From an uncultured Oscillospiraceae bacterium (lineage in GTDB: Bacteria > Bacillota > Clostridia > Oscillospirales > Ruminococcaceae), in NCBI GenBank assembly GCA_900552945.1, contig USBI01000002.1, positions 1 through 64,000 on the forward strand: a stretch of 64,000 nucleotides of DNA, written 5' to 3'. Positions 43,525 to 53,190 of the stretch are shown piece by piece. Both the position numbers and the translations under genes were made by a program. Position 1 is the stretch's first letter; the number at the start of each line of letters is the position of its first letter. Below the pieces are notes generated by a model. That model ran no database searches and was not told the origin of the DNA. It saw only the letters and a program-made list of their open reading frames with translations.

Positions 43525-44238
43525 CGGATGGCGCCTCCTGTTCCTGTGCGACTTCCGGCATCGGATTCCTGCGGTTTCTCGGCGCGGTCTGCACAGCGGC
43601 GCCGCCGTTTCGCCGTCTGTCCCTGTTCTGCGGCTTCGCCGGATTCGGCTCATTTTTCTCTGTCATCTGCTGCTCTTGATTCCCCAACATTCCTCCGTCA
43701 TCGTCTGCTGGAACCGGCGGTTCCAGCAGATCGGGACGGTATTTCTTCACGATGCCGTCCAGAATATCCTTCTTTTCCGCGTATTCCACCTTGCGGTTGC
43801 CCTGATCGGGAATTTCATACGGATGCTTCTCGTCGAAGGAAATGCCCCATTTGAAGAACAGCTTCAGCTTTACCTTCATGGGATAGAAGCCGGTTTTCAT
43901 CACCACAAATTGTCCTTTGGGCATGGATTTGAGTTCGTCTGCCGTCATGAGCGGGCGCTCGATCATCTGCAGGGATTCGGAGGGATCGTTCTTGCTCCTG
44001 CTGACAGAACCGGACATGACAGTCCGGCTGCCGAGGGCTTTGGACAGCGTTTCCGCAGAGCTTGACTGCGGAGCGAAGCCGCCGAAGATGGTGAGCTGCG
44101 TGTTGTCTACAATGATTTCCGCGCCTTCCTTGCCGTAATTCTTTTCAAGCTGTGAAAAGGACTGAATGATGGGTACGATCTGCAGGCGGCGGGAACGGGA
44201 GGCGGAAAACATCATCTCGGCGGATTCGATCTTCGGCA
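43511..44238 (-). CDS. TraG/VirD4 coupling protein, exon 2 (C-terminal part)
   Basis: The second coding part of the coupling protein, separated by the group II intron. The codons continue from ...DEFGT to LPKIESAEMMFSASRSRRL and then carry the remaining RecA-like motifs (VPIIQSFSQLEKNYG and IVDNTQLTIFGGF). A basic, Pro/Gln-rich tail follows. After splicing, exon 1 (1189 bases) plus exon 2 (728 bases) gives 1917 bases, a 638-residue protein. The reading frame is kept, so the joined product should be intact. Confidence 0.88.
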
Positions 44239-46979
44239 ATAGCGATAGGTAATCCTTTGATGTTATCTCCGGATTTTCCCCCGCTTCACACCGGACATGA
44301 GCGTTTCCGCTCATCCGGCGTTCCATCGTTCTATATAAGTTCAATAAACATATCTCCTTTTCAACAACCAGTAAGTCGTTACTCAGATTGGGTTAAGGTT
44401 TAGGCGTTTTCTCAGCCTGTTCAGCTTGTCCTTTTGCTTAAAATCGAGCGACATCTTTTCTGCATAGAATTTAATGGTCTCTTCCCTCGTTGCATGGAGC
44501 AGGATATGAATGTCTTTGCATACCAATATAAGGTTTGTATATCGGTCATCGCCACCGTCCGATTTGCGAGTTTTATGGTGACAATGCATATCCCCGATAG
44601 TAAGCGGCCTACCTGATATTGCACATTTTCCTTGTTGTGCACAGTACAATGCCAGCCGATTATCGTTAAATTCGACACTTTCTCCCTGTACCGGATTTTC
44701 CATAAGGTAATGCAGTATTTTCATGTTTACTTTTTCAAGTGTTTTATGAATTTCTGCACGTCCTTCCGGTGTGTATACGCACCAATTCCTTGCTCTATGC
44801 TTTGGGGCTGTTGTTTGGACATAGGCGATAGGAAGCACAAACAATCCACGGATATACCGTAGCTGACTGCTTTTTCCATATCTTTGCTGAACGTATGACG
44901 GTAAGGAGTTACCGCTTTTCTTTAACCTTTGGCCCAACCTGCATTTCATAGTTCTTTTGACCGAAAAGCCTATTTTCGCAAAATCTTGATTTACATGCGT
45001 TGCTATGCGATAGTAGTTGTGAACTCCAAGCACATACGAATTGTAATCCATAATGAATTTGTGTTCTTCGTTCACATTAGCAGGAAACTTTATTTTTTCA
45101 ACCATTTCAGCCGCACGCCTCTTGATTTTCTCTTTGCGCTTGTCCGAAACATGGGAGACAACCGTATATTTGACTTTTCCGTTTCTCTTACCTTTTGGCT
45201 TGACCTTCATTTTGAAGCCGAGAAATTCTGAATACTGCTTTTTCAAATTGACTATTTTGGATTTTTCGGGGCTTATATCCAGCCCCAATCGCTCTTTCAG
45301 CCACTTCCGTGTTGCAACAAACAGTTTCTCTGCGTCCTGCCTGTTCCGGCAAAATATTCGGAAATCGTCCGCATACCGCAAACCATAACACTCTTTCAGA
45401 TTGGTCTGCTCTCTCAAAACATGGTACATATACCCTTTGTCGATTACACCGTTGTCTGACCTGACATGTCCATAATTCCTACGCATAGGCATGTTTTCCC
45501 ATTGACTTGAAATCCACCAGTCCAACTCGTTTAGTACGATATTTGACAATAAAGGTGAAATGATACCGCCCTGCGGCGTGCCTTTTTCGGGAAAACCAAT
45601 GCCAGCAACTTCGGCTTTCAGCATAGCAGAGATTATGGATATTACTTGTTTATCCTGAATGCCGATTGTCCACATTTGCCGGAGCAGCTTGCCATGATTC
45701 ACATTGTCGAAAAAGCCCTTGATGTCAAGGTCAACAACAAAGTGTAAATTCTGACGCTGCGCCAGAGTATAGGCAACTGCTACGGCATTCTCCTGACTTC
45801 TGTTCGGGCGAAAGCCAAAACTTCTGTCGTGGAATTTAGCTTCACATATCGGCTCCAGAACTTGCAGGAAGCATTGCTGTATCAGTCTGTCCGCTATTGT
45901 CGGTATTCCGAGGGGACGGCTTTTGCCGTTGTCCTTTGGGATTTCCACTCTCCGGACAGGCTGCGGCACATACCATTTCAGACGTTTACGGACATATCGA
46001 ATAAAGTCAGGCTCTTTCCATGTTTCAAGATTTTTGATTGTCTTTTTGTCTGTTCCTGCTGTCTTGCTCCCGCTGTTCTTTTTCAGATTGCGATAAGCAA
46101 GACGGATATTCTGCTCCGACAGTATGATTGGCATTAGTTTTGTGAAGCTTTTGCCATTTCTGCTGTCTGAGTACAGTTTATCAAAGGTTTCTTGCAGATT
46201 GTAATATTCTGCGTTTCTGAGCTTTTGCCTTTTCGGTTTTGGGGTTGTTGTCATAGTCGGCGTACACCTCCTTGCGGAAGTTCAGCCTTTCTTAGTCATA
46301 CTCGAACCTATGAAATTAGTAGATATTTACTTTGCTTATATAAAACGACTAATGCCTATCCCTCCACGGTTTGTTGTCACCGCTTCATAGGTACTGTGGC
46401 ATCGCTCTCAGCCGGATTAAGTCAGGTTATATCGTTGATTTTCCCTGACAACACCTCATAGCGGTGCAATCCGCTCCATGTTCCGGCCTTTCCATGTTCC
46501 GATATTCCTATCTTTACATATACCCTTAGGCTGCCCTTTGACCCTGTATGCTGGATATCGCCTGTAACGATATAAGGATTTTCATAGAACACAATTTTAC
46601 TCATCCTCACATACACCGCACCTATGCGGCAACGGCATTTCTGCCGCCCATTCGTATAGAGCCTTTCATTCGGGGTTTCGTCAGTCATATAGACATTCTC
46701 ACCATAGGTACTTTATAGACCTCCGGCATATCATCTGCACAGCTTGCCTCCAAGCCGCTTTCCACAGCAGCTAATGCTCTGTTTGGGCAGACTTCTGCCG
46801 ACTTCACGAGCTCTCAGACGGGGAACCGATTGCACGGCTCCGCCTGTCGTAGTTTTAAGGTAGGCGTTTCAAGGCGTTACCCTATCATTCCACCTATCGG
46901 AATATCAGTTTACAAGGCTTATTTTCACCTCACTTTCATTGCCTTGTACGCAACCTTTTCAGTTGCGAACATGTCGCAC
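44239..46979 (-). mobile_element. Group II intron inserted in traG
   Basis: About 2.74 kb on the minus strand. The 5' end begins GTGCGAC (46979 downward), the group II consensus GTGYG. The 3' end is CTATCGCTAT, ending in AT before exon 2 TGCCGAAG. A compact domain V-like hairpin CGGATGAGCG-GAAA-CGCTCATGTCCG lies near 44304-44325, with domain VI beyond. A reverse transcriptase gene sits in domain IV. Positions 46255-46979 hold RNA domains I-III with no real gene. Splicing should restore the coupling protein. Confidence 0.92.
44383..46254 (-). CDS. ltrA: Group II intron reverse transcriptase/maturase with HNH endonuclease
   Basis: A 623-residue multifunctional intron protein. The RT fingers and palm (about 50-350) contain FGFRPNRSQENAV, a VDLDIKGFFDNV motif, PQGGIISPLL and the catalytic YADD (294-297). 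A maturase X domain follows (about 360-490). The C-terminal HNH endonuclease (about 545-600) has CAISGRPLTIGDMHCHHK and a later Cys/His pair. All active residues are present, so splicing and retrohoming are likely functional. It is in the same orientation as the intron. Confidence 0.95.
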   Translation of the reverse strand: MTTTPKPKRQKLRNAEYYNLQETFDKLYSDSRNGKSFTKLMPIILSEQNIRLAYRNLKKNSGSKTAGTDKKTIKNLETWKEPDFIRYVRKRLKWYVPQPVRRVEIPKDNGKSRPLGIPTIADRLIQQCFLQVLEPICEAKFHDRSFGFRPNRSQENAVAVAYTLAQRQNLHFVVDLDIKGFFDNVNHGKLLRQMWTIGIQDKQVISIISAMLKAEVAGIGFPEKGTPQGGIISPLLSNIVLNELDWWISSQWENMPMRRNYGHVRSDNGVIDKGYMYHVLREQTNLKECYGLRYADDFRIFCRNRQDAEKLFVATRKWLKERLGLDISPEKSKIVNLKKQYSEFLGFKMKVKPKGKRNGKVKYTVVSHVSDKRKEKIKRRAAEMVEKIKFPANVNEEHKFIMDYNSYVLGVHNYYRIATHVNQDFAKIGFSVKRTMKCRLGQRLKKSGNSLPSYVQQRYGKSSQLRYIRGLFVLPIAYVQTTAPKHRARNWCVYTPEGRAEIHKTLEKVNMKILHYLMENPVQGESVEFNDNRLALYCAQQGKCAISGRPLTIGDMHCHHKTRKSDGGDDRYTNLILVCKDIHILLHATREETIKFYAEKMSLDFKQKDKLNRLRKRLNLNPI

Positions 46980-48168
46980 GGGTGCCGAATTCGTCGCAGA
47001 AGAACACACAGCGGTTTTTCAGCTTACCGCCGTTCTCATCGGCAACCGCGAGAATTTCACGGTATAGCTGTTGGATGATCAGGCTGATCATGAAGAAGGT
47101 CGCCGGATTTTCCTCCGGCATAATAATAAACAGCGCCGATTTTTCATTGCAGAATTTCTCCGCGTCGATCTCGGTGTCAAAGCACAATATCTGCTCCAAC
47201 TCCGAGTCGAGGAAAGCGTTCAGTCGGGACAGCGCCGTACTCATCACGCTCGCCATACTTTGCTCGGCGGTATTCAGGGCTGCTCCGGCAAACCATTTTG
47301 CCTTGTGATCGTTCGGCAGAAGCCCCATAAGCTGTTGAAATTGATTTTTGCCTTTCTTTCCCGCAGGCGCCAAAAGCTCCTGAATGATTTTGAACACCGA
47401 GACGATGTGCCGCTGTTCCGGCTTGCAGAATTCTGCGACCAACAGAATCGTTGCGGTCAGCAATCCTTCGGCTGCGTCGTAAAAGTAGGCGTTCTGCCCG
47501 AAGGAAGCCGCGTCCATCCCGGACAGGATAATAGTTTTAGAGATAATCTTGGCATATTTCTCGCACCGCGCCTTGTAGACCAGCTTATCGGGGTTCGCCT
47601 GATACAGATCCATATACTTGTTTACAAGGTGCAGGAGATTGTTGCCGTTGCTTCGCGTCGGATTTCTCAGGTCGATCACGGACACATGGTATCCGTAGTC
47701 CTTGGCGATCTGCCCGTAGTTTCTCATGATGTCGCCCTTCGTATCAGTGGAGAGCCAGCTCATGCCGGAGGCGCAGGCATATTCGATACACGGATACAGC
47801 CAGTATGCCGTTTTGCCGACGCCGGCCGCGCCGATCATCAGCGCATGGACATCGCCGGTATCCACCATCGCCGTGGTATTCCCGGTACAGCCAACGATAA
47901 TGCCCTGCGGCAATTCTTCGCCTTCGGCGGTCGTAGGCTTCTCGCCGCGCTTGGCCTGTTCCCGCCACCGCTCCGGGGTAAACGGGATGTGGCGGTAAGT
48001 TTTTCGGATCTCGCGCTTGGTCGCCCATCTTGCCGTACCGTGTTGCCCGTCGCCAACCGTCCGGCTCTTGATATTATTCAGACTGTAGATGTGGGCAAGA
48101 AGAGTCACGCCGCCGAGAACGGCAAACATGATCGCGCCCACCAATACTATGGTTGTAATGCCTGACAT
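46980..48168 (-). CDS. traG: TraG/VirD4-type coupling protein, exon 1 (N-terminal part)
   Basis: Couples the relaxosome to the secretion channel in conjugation. Two N-terminal features are a membrane helix (ITTIVLVGAIMFAVLGGVTLL, residues 4-24) and a Walker A GAAGVGKT (113-120). The DE box FFCDEFGT (near 389-396) is the Walker B-type motif at which the intron interrupts the gene. Exon 1 ends with GGCACCC at 46980. Without splicing the frame runs only a few codons into the intron. It overlaps the toprim gene by 22 bases, a sign of coupled translation. Confidence 0.93.
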
Positions 48169-49082
48169 TCTGTTTCACCTTCTTCCTCCGATTCTTCTTC
48201 GGTTGGACATATTAAATCCTCGTTCCAGTCCTTATGGATCGGTACGAGGATTTCATGTTGAATACCCTTTGTAAAGAGCTTATCGCTGATTCTTTTTGCT
48301 GCTGTCTGTCCCGGCTCGTCGTTGTCAAGGCACAGATACACCTTTTGAATCTTCGGGTTATCTTTCATCATCTGCCACAGTACATGGTCGGACACGCCGC
48401 AGGCCGCCGCATAGCTGTGCGTTTTCCAATGCTCCGTATGCAGGGAGATAAAACTCAGCATATCGATGGGCGCCTCAAACAGATAGAGCCTGTCGCTTGT
48501 TCCTTTCCAGTGAAAGCTGTACTCCGGCAGACTGCTATCCACATTCCCTTTATAGGTACTTTCCGATCCGCTGCCCCGTTTGTGGGCATGACGAGGAACG
48601 CCGCTTGCATCGTAGCCTACGAACACCGCGTTGTGGTAATCGGCAGACTCATAGATCATGCCCCTGTGCGCAAAGGCATAGACCACATCCTTGTTGATAC
48701 CCCTGTGGTTTATGAGGTAAGCGCAGACACGCCGCATGGTATCGTTCTTCGGCGGCAGTTCAAAGGGTTTGGGCGGTTCCTTCCGTATCGGCGGCGAGAC
48801 GATCAGCGTCCCTCCGCAGCTGCCCAGCAGATATTCCATCGCTTCGGGATAGGTCTTGTTATAGAATCTTCGTACAAAATCAATGGCGTCGCCGCCCTCC
48901 CGATCATATTGGTGAAACCACAGATTTCCGCGGATCGTCACCTTTGCGGAGCCGTCGCGCCATTCGTACTCCTTACCGGATCGCCTGAGCGTTTCGCCCT
49001 GACTGCGGAGCAACTCGGCAAGATCGGTTCTGCGCGCCTGCTCCTTTTGTTCGTCTGTAAAATGAATATACCCTGTGGGCAT
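48147..49082 (-). CDS. Toprim/DUF3991-type protein of the conjugation module
   Basis: 311 residues. YIHFTDEQKEQARRTDLAELL and LWFHQYDREGGDAIDFVRRFY form an N-terminal CHC2-like region in which the zinc cysteines are missing. The toprim fold follows: YLFEAPIDMLSF (acidic Glu) and VYLCLDNDEPGQTAAKRI (DxD). It probably primes or assists replication of the transferred strand. The ATG at 49082 follows AGGAGGACAACT; an extension to 49298 would overlap the relaxase gene in another frame. It lies between relaxase and coupling protein as in Tn1549-like elements. Confidence 0.88.
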   Translation of the reverse strand: MPTGYIHFTDEQKEQARRTDLAELLRSQGETLRRSGKEYEWRDGSAKVTIRGNLWFHQYDREGGDAIDFVRRFYNKTYPEAMEYLLGSCGGTLIVSPPIRKEPPKPFELPPKNDTMRRVCAYLINHRGINKDVVYAFAHRGMIYESADYHNAVFVGYDASGVPRHAHKRGSGSESTYKGNVDSSLPEYSFHWKGTSDRLYLFEAPIDMLSFISLHTEHWKTHSYAAACGVSDHVLWQMMKDNPKIQKVYLCLDNDEPGQTAAKRISDKLFTKGIQHEILVPIHKDWNEDLICPTEEESEEEGETECQALQP

Positions 49083-49092
49083 AGTTGTCCTC

Positions 49093-51276
49093 CTAACCTT
49101 GTTTGATTCCCAGCGCCTCGTTCTTATCCCGAATCCTGCGCCGTAATTTCCTGTCGATGTGTGCGCCGTCCTTTCCTCGGCGCTCGTCCTCCAAGCGGTT
49201 CTGTATGATTCGGCTGATGTGATGCAGGAGCCGGAAAGCGCCCATCGCCACCGACCAATTCCGATTGTTCTGAAGACTGTGCAGAAGCTGCGCGGCATAC
49301 GGATTCCCGTGTTCGGCGGAAACGGTTAGCCAGCGGATGGCTTCTGCATCGTCTCGTTCCGTATCTCTGCTGCGCAGATACAGCAGGCCGAGCCGGTATT
49401 CGGCATAATCGTTTCCCTGTGCGGCGGCCGCTTTCAGCAGGCGGATCGCTTTTTGCACATCCTTCACCGTATCCTCCGTCAGATAGATTTTGCCGGCGAG
49501 ATACGCAGCATGGGCATTTCCTTTCTCGGTCGCCCGTTCCAGATAGGCAGTCGCCCTCGGAATGTCCTGCGGTATCACTTCGCCTTTGTATAACAGCTTG
49601 CCGAGCAGATACTCGGCAGGCGCAAAGCCGTTGTCGGCGGACAAGGTAAGCAGTCGGATCGCTTCGGGGATATCCTGCCATAAAGCAGTGCCGTCCAGAT
49701 ACGCTTTGCCGAGAGTATAGGCGGCATAGCGGTTACTCTGTTCGGCAGAACGCCGCAGCAGATCCTCCGCACGGAGCAAATCCTGATTTGTTTCTTCGCC
49801 TTTCAGCAAGGTCTTGCCAAGCAGATATTCCGCGTATGGATTGTGTTCCGCCGCCGATTCTTCCAACCACCGCAGAGCGTAATCCACATTCTTTGTCACC
49901 TCATCGCCGCGCAGAAACATCTTGCCGAGGCGGTATTTTGCAACGCCGCAGCCCATATTCGCCGCATCGATCAGCAGAGCGACCGCCCGATTCGGATCGT
50001 AGCTTTCGCTGTCCCGGTCGAGCAGTACCTTTGCTTGTAGGTACAATCTCCACATGACGGAGGTTTTTTCTTGGGGAGCGGCTTCGCGCTCTGCGTCGTG
50101 GAGTTCCTCCGACACGGGATCGTCCTCTGTCATTTCCGGCTCATCGGGAAGATCATCCTGTTCCTTTTGCAGAAGAATGTTCATCGCTTCGGCAATCACC
50201 ATGTTTCGCACAGACTTGAATTCTGTGTTCTGCGAGAGAGGCACACGCTCCGGCAGTTCCTTCGTATAGGTTTGTATTACGGCCTCCCGCTGCTCATACC
50301 ACAGATCATAGAGCGCGGCGATGCGTTCGTCCCTTGCCAACTCGTCCACGATGGAATCGACGAGGTTTTTGACATCCGCCTTGAGATACCCGTACACCTT
50401 TTTTCCGCCGGTCTTGGAGAGCCTGTACGCCAGCTTCACGAGCATCGCTTCCACAGCCGGATCGTCATAGACGCCGGTATTGATTTTTTCGATCATCTCC
50501 GACATCAGTTTCCGGCTTTCCGCCTTCAGCGCGTCCCGATGCTCCGTCTGCTTTTCATAAACGCCGAGCAAATCTTGAGAGAAGATATCCTTTGCAAAGG
50601 AGGAGCGAAGACGGTTCACGCCCTGTTTCGTGAGATAGCCCTCGTTCGGATCGACGGAATAAGCAATGAGATGCACATGGGGATGATGGCTTTCATCATG
50701 GAACGCCGCAAACCATCGGAGGTTTTCCAGTGGGATTTTCAGATTTTCACTTAAGGATGTGGTCTGTGTCCGTAGCATATCCCGCCAGCGGTATCCGTCG
50801 TCAAAGCCCAGCCTTTCCGCGTCCTCCCGACGCAGGGAGAGAATTGCCGTCCACACATTTCCCGCATGGAGATTCAATTCCTCCGATACTTTTGAGAGCT
50901 GGATGGCCACGCCGTCATCGGTGAACAGACCGTGGGAGCCGAAGCGCTGCGCCCTCGGTCGGGTAGCGATGTAGTCCGCGTATGTTTTTCCTTCCATTGC
51001 CTCCTGCGCATTGTCCTCCAGCGCACGGGTGATAAACTCGGAGGCGTCGCCCACCGTCATGGTGCGCAGGTAGTCGTCGTACTCATGCATATCCTCTGTA
51101 TCGGGAAAGTCACGAAGGATTTGAGCGATCAAATCCTTCTGCTTTTTCGATGCAGGAAGATTCTTTTTGCTGTCGTCGATTTTATCCACGCCCTCGCGGG
51201 TGGCAATATATTTGAGATATCCTCCGGCCTTTTTCCCCGGCTTTATGAATTTGAATTTGGTTATGAGCTTCGCCAC
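49093..51276 (-). CDS. MobP-type relaxase fused to Sel1-like repeats
   Basis: Nicks oriT and pilots the transferred strand. In 727 residues the N-terminal relaxase domain shows YLKYIATREG with candidate catalytic tyrosines and the metal-binding HDESHHPHVHLIAYS (His193, His200, His202). A helical linker follows (about 210-420). Then five or more Sel1/TPR-like units of about 36 residues occur (AKYRLGKMFLRGDEVTKNV, AEYLLGKTLLKGEETNQD, AAYTLGKAYLDGTA), a protein-interaction solenoid. A GTG start (51276) has AGGTGATATA upstream. The fused solenoid probably docks other transfer proteins. Confidence 0.9.
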   Translation of the reverse strand: MAKLITKFKFIKPGKKAGGYLKYIATREGVDKIDDSKKNLPASKKQKDLIAQILRDFPDTEDMHEYDDYLRTMTVGDASEFITRALEDNAQEAMEGKTYADYIATRPRAQRFGSHGLFTDDGVAIQLSKVSEELNLHAGNVWTAILSLRREDAERLGFDDGYRWRDMLRTQTTSLSENLKIPLENLRWFAAFHDESHHPHVHLIAYSVDPNEGYLTKQGVNRLRSSFAKDIFSQDLLGVYEKQTEHRDALKAESRKLMSEMIEKINTGVYDDPAVEAMLVKLAYRLSKTGGKKVYGYLKADVKNLVDSIVDELARDERIAALYDLWYEQREAVIQTYTKELPERVPLSQNTEFKSVRNMVIAEAMNILLQKEQDDLPDEPEMTEDDPVSEELHDAEREAAPQEKTSVMWRLYLQAKVLLDRDSESYDPNRAVALLIDAANMGCGVAKYRLGKMFLRGDEVTKNVDYALRWLEESAAEHNPYAEYLLGKTLLKGEETNQDLLRAEDLLRRSAEQSNRYAAYTLGKAYLDGTALWQDIPEAIRLLTLSADNGFAPAEYLLGKLLYKGEVIPQDIPRATAYLERATEKGNAHAAYLAGKIYLTEDTVKDVQKAIRLLKAAAAQGNDYAEYRLGLLYLRSRDTERDDAEAIRWLTVSAEHGNPYAAQLLHSLQNNRNWSVAMGAFRLLHHISRIIQNRLEDERRGKDGAHIDRKLRRRIRDKNEALGIKQG

Positions 51277-51370
51277 TATATCACCTACGCTTTCTTCGGA
51301 AAAACCGCTTGCGGTTTTCGGGCGACCGCAAGTGATTTTTATTTATCTGATTCATTTTATGCGGTCGCTG
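51277..51370. repeat. Inverted repeats between MobC-like and relaxase genes
   Basis: AAAACCGC / GCGGTTTT (51301-51308, 51311-51318) is one hairpin. GCGACCGCA / TGCGGTCGC (51322-51330, 51360-51368) is another 9-bp inverted repeat with a 29-base loop. They could be relaxosome binding sites or mRNA structures. Confidence 0.55.
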
Positions 51371-51772
51371 TTATCCTTTCTGCCAGTCGACCGCGTCATC
51401 GAAGGAGAGAGAGCCGTTCAGCCGTTTGACCTCCTTCACACATTCGCCCCGCAGACGGTTCAGCGTCACTGCGTCGATCTCGTTGGTAGCCGCCACCACA
51501 TTCTGCAGCACGGCAAGCTCCACGGCAATTTTGAACAGTATCCGACTTGTCCGGTTATCGCTTTCCGCAACGATTGCCTTGAGCGTAGATGTCACCACAC
51601 CGGGAAGATAGCTGTCTTTCTTTTCCGCCGTCAGATACCCGATATAGAATTTGACCGCCTTCTCGATAAATTCCGAACGGCTCGCGCAGTTATCCTTCCG
51701 ATAGATTTCTTCCACCTTTTCGAGGGTGTCGGGATACATCCACAGAGCAAATTTTTTCTTGTTTTCAAACAT
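51371..51772 (-). CDS. MobC-like relaxosome accessory protein
   Basis: 133 residues. KKFALWMYPDTLEKVEEIYRK and NCASRSEFIEKAVKFYIGYL form a ribbon-helix-helix domain that could bind oriT. The C-terminal helices LAVLQNVVAATNEIDAVTLNRLRGECVKEV probably allow dimer or relaxase contact. Its place immediately upstream of the relaxase fits a mobilisation accessory. ATG 51772 has GGAGATGG upstream. Confidence 0.85.
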   Translation of the reverse strand: MFENKKKFALWMYPDTLEKVEEIYRKDNCASRSEFIEKAVKFYIGYLTAEKKDSYLPGVVTSTLKAIVAESDNRTSRILFKIAVELAVLQNVVAATNEIDAVTLNRLRGECVKEVKRLNGSLSFDDAVDWQKG

Positions 51773-52136
51773 CGTCCATCTCCTTTCGGCGCCGATGCAA
51801 CGCCTGCTGCAACGCTTTGATTTTCCATTTGGTTTCGGCGGATTCGGTCGGGTGCAACCCCATCCGCAGGCTTTTCGGCAGATTTACAACCCCTGCGGAT
51901 TTGGCAGTGCGAAAGCGGGAAAAACCGTTATGCGGTCGGCATTGCCGTCCGCTGTGAACCGAGTCGGGGAAGCGTTAGCAACCCCGGCTCTTTCACCTGC
52001 TTGATTTTCGACCCTGCGGTATCTGCCGAAACGGGGGCTTTGCGCCGACCTTCACACCTTGCCCAAATCCGCCCCAAACGGCTCGCATCCGGCTTTGCCG
52101 GGCCTCCGAAAGCCTCGCAAATCGGCACACGGTGGC
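51773..52136. other. Non-coding region upstream of the MobC-like gene, possible oriT
   Basis: About 360 bases without a gene. It contains a long imperfect hairpin: GAGTCGGGG (51961-51969) pairs with CCCCGGCTC (51982-51990), extended outward by GTGAA (51954-51958) and TTCAC (51992-51996). This stem with a 12-base loop, next to a relaxosome gene, is the best oriT candidate in the window. Nothing else is recognised. Confidence 0.5.
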
Positions 52137-52547
52137 TTACAGGCTCATCGTCGGAGGCTTTTCCTTTACGGAGATTTCCTTGCCATCCAGCGTTTCAAAA
52201 TTGCTTTCGGTATAGGACAGCCCGTTCTCCGAAGCAATGCGGTCGAGAACATCCAGCATATCCTGCTCCTTCAGACTGACCGGATCGGTCGGATTGTCAT
52301 AGCAGATCCATTCCTCCGAGTCCGGATCGTCCTTCACGAACACATCGTATCCGAGCAGAAGTCTGCCGCCTGCCCGGTAGAGGACAGCGTCGATTCTCAG
52401 GCACCCCGCAGTGAGCGTCGCCGCTGTCGTTTCGGGAAAATCGGAGGGATTCGTTTTCTGTATCTGCCGGATTTCTCCGTCATCATACAGCCTTTCAAAA
52501 GAGTATCCGTCCCCAAGCTCCGCTTTCAGTTTTTGTATTGTATTCAT
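52137..52547 (-). CDS. Conserved mobile-element protein of unknown function
   Basis: 136 residues, not assigned to a named family. LGDGYSFERLYDDGEIRQIQK and AGCLRIDAVLYRAGGRLLLGYDVFVKDDPDSEEWICYDN suggest a mixed alpha/beta fold without membrane segments. Such acidic small proteins occur next to the amidoligase/cyclotransferase pair in related elements. ATG 52547 follows GGAGTGAG; the extension to 52619 lies within the neighbour. It could be a substrate, inhibitor or structural protein. Confidence 0.65.
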   Translation of the reverse strand: MNTIQKLKAELGDGYSFERLYDDGEIRQIQKTNPSDFPETTAATLTAGCLRIDAVLYRAGGRLLLGYDVFVKDDPDSEEWICYDNPTDPVSLKEQDMLDVLDRIASENGLSYTESNFETLDGKEISVKEKPPTMSL

Positions 52548-52563
52548 ATTGCTCACTCCATTC

Positions 52564-53175
52564 TTACAGAGACATTCCGTCCGAAAAATAAAAGGGATCG
52601 GACTCACAGTCCTCATCATTCAATTCTTCGCCGTCATCTTCATCCTGCTCATCGAATTCCTCATCGCCATCCTCCGAGCCGTATGTGTCAAACAGCGTCT
52701 GCTGATAATTTTGCCTTTGCGAAGTCTCGGAAAAAAATCGGCGGGCGCTGTCGGCTACCGCCTGATCGAGAATATCCGTATCCAGTCCGCAGTCGTGGTA
52801 TCCTTCCTGTACCGTCTGATAATAATACGGCGACGGCATACCGAAATGCATTTTCAGATTCATGACATATACCATCGCAGACACTTCCATGCCGTCAAGC
52901 TGTACGGGAACATTCTGTTTGAAATAGTGGGAGGGATATCCTTCGTAGCGGTCGAGAGAGATTTCGTCTTTCGGTTGGATTTCCCATACCGCTACCGGAA
53001 CAGACGAGCCTTCCTTCGGGGCGATGGTTGCGAACGCTCCGTTCGGCTGCCCCTTAAACTGCAGCTCGTAATCCTCAATCGTACCGACGCCGTACAGCTT
53101 TGCCGTAGGGCATCGGTGTTTCATCTGCCGGATATTCAAATTGCTGCCATAGGCAACATAAAGCCGTTTTTTCAT
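52564..53175 (-). CDS. Gamma-glutamylcyclotransferase-like (AIG2/GGCT) protein
   Basis: 203 residues. The N-terminal YVAYGSNLNIRQM carries the YGSNL loop of the family. The later LDRYEGYPSHYF supplies the catalytic acid region (Glu near residue 78). The C-terminal tail is highly acidic (EDGDEEFDEQDEDDGEEL). GGCT proteins release 5-oxoproline from gamma-glutamyl peptides. Next to an amidoligase it could reverse or trim gamma-glutamyl links. This pairing is known from element neighbourhood studies. ATG 53175 has GGAATGAACG upstream. Confidence 0.88.
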   Translation of the reverse strand: MKKRLYVAYGSNLNIRQMKHRCPTAKLYGVGTIEDYELQFKGQPNGAFATIAPKEGSSVPVAVWEIQPKDEISLDRYEGYPSHYFKQNVPVQLDGMEVSAMVYVMNLKMHFGMPSPYYYQTVQEGYHDCGLDTDILDQAVADSARRFFSETSQRQNYQQTLFDTYGSEDGDEEFDEQDEDDGEELNDEDCESDPFYFSDGMSL

Positions 53176-53190
53176 ATTCGTTCATTCCTT

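Noticed and set aside
46422-46688. 88-codon frame upstream of the maturase gene
   Set aside because: It lies in the structured RNA domains of the group II intron and has no protein family features.
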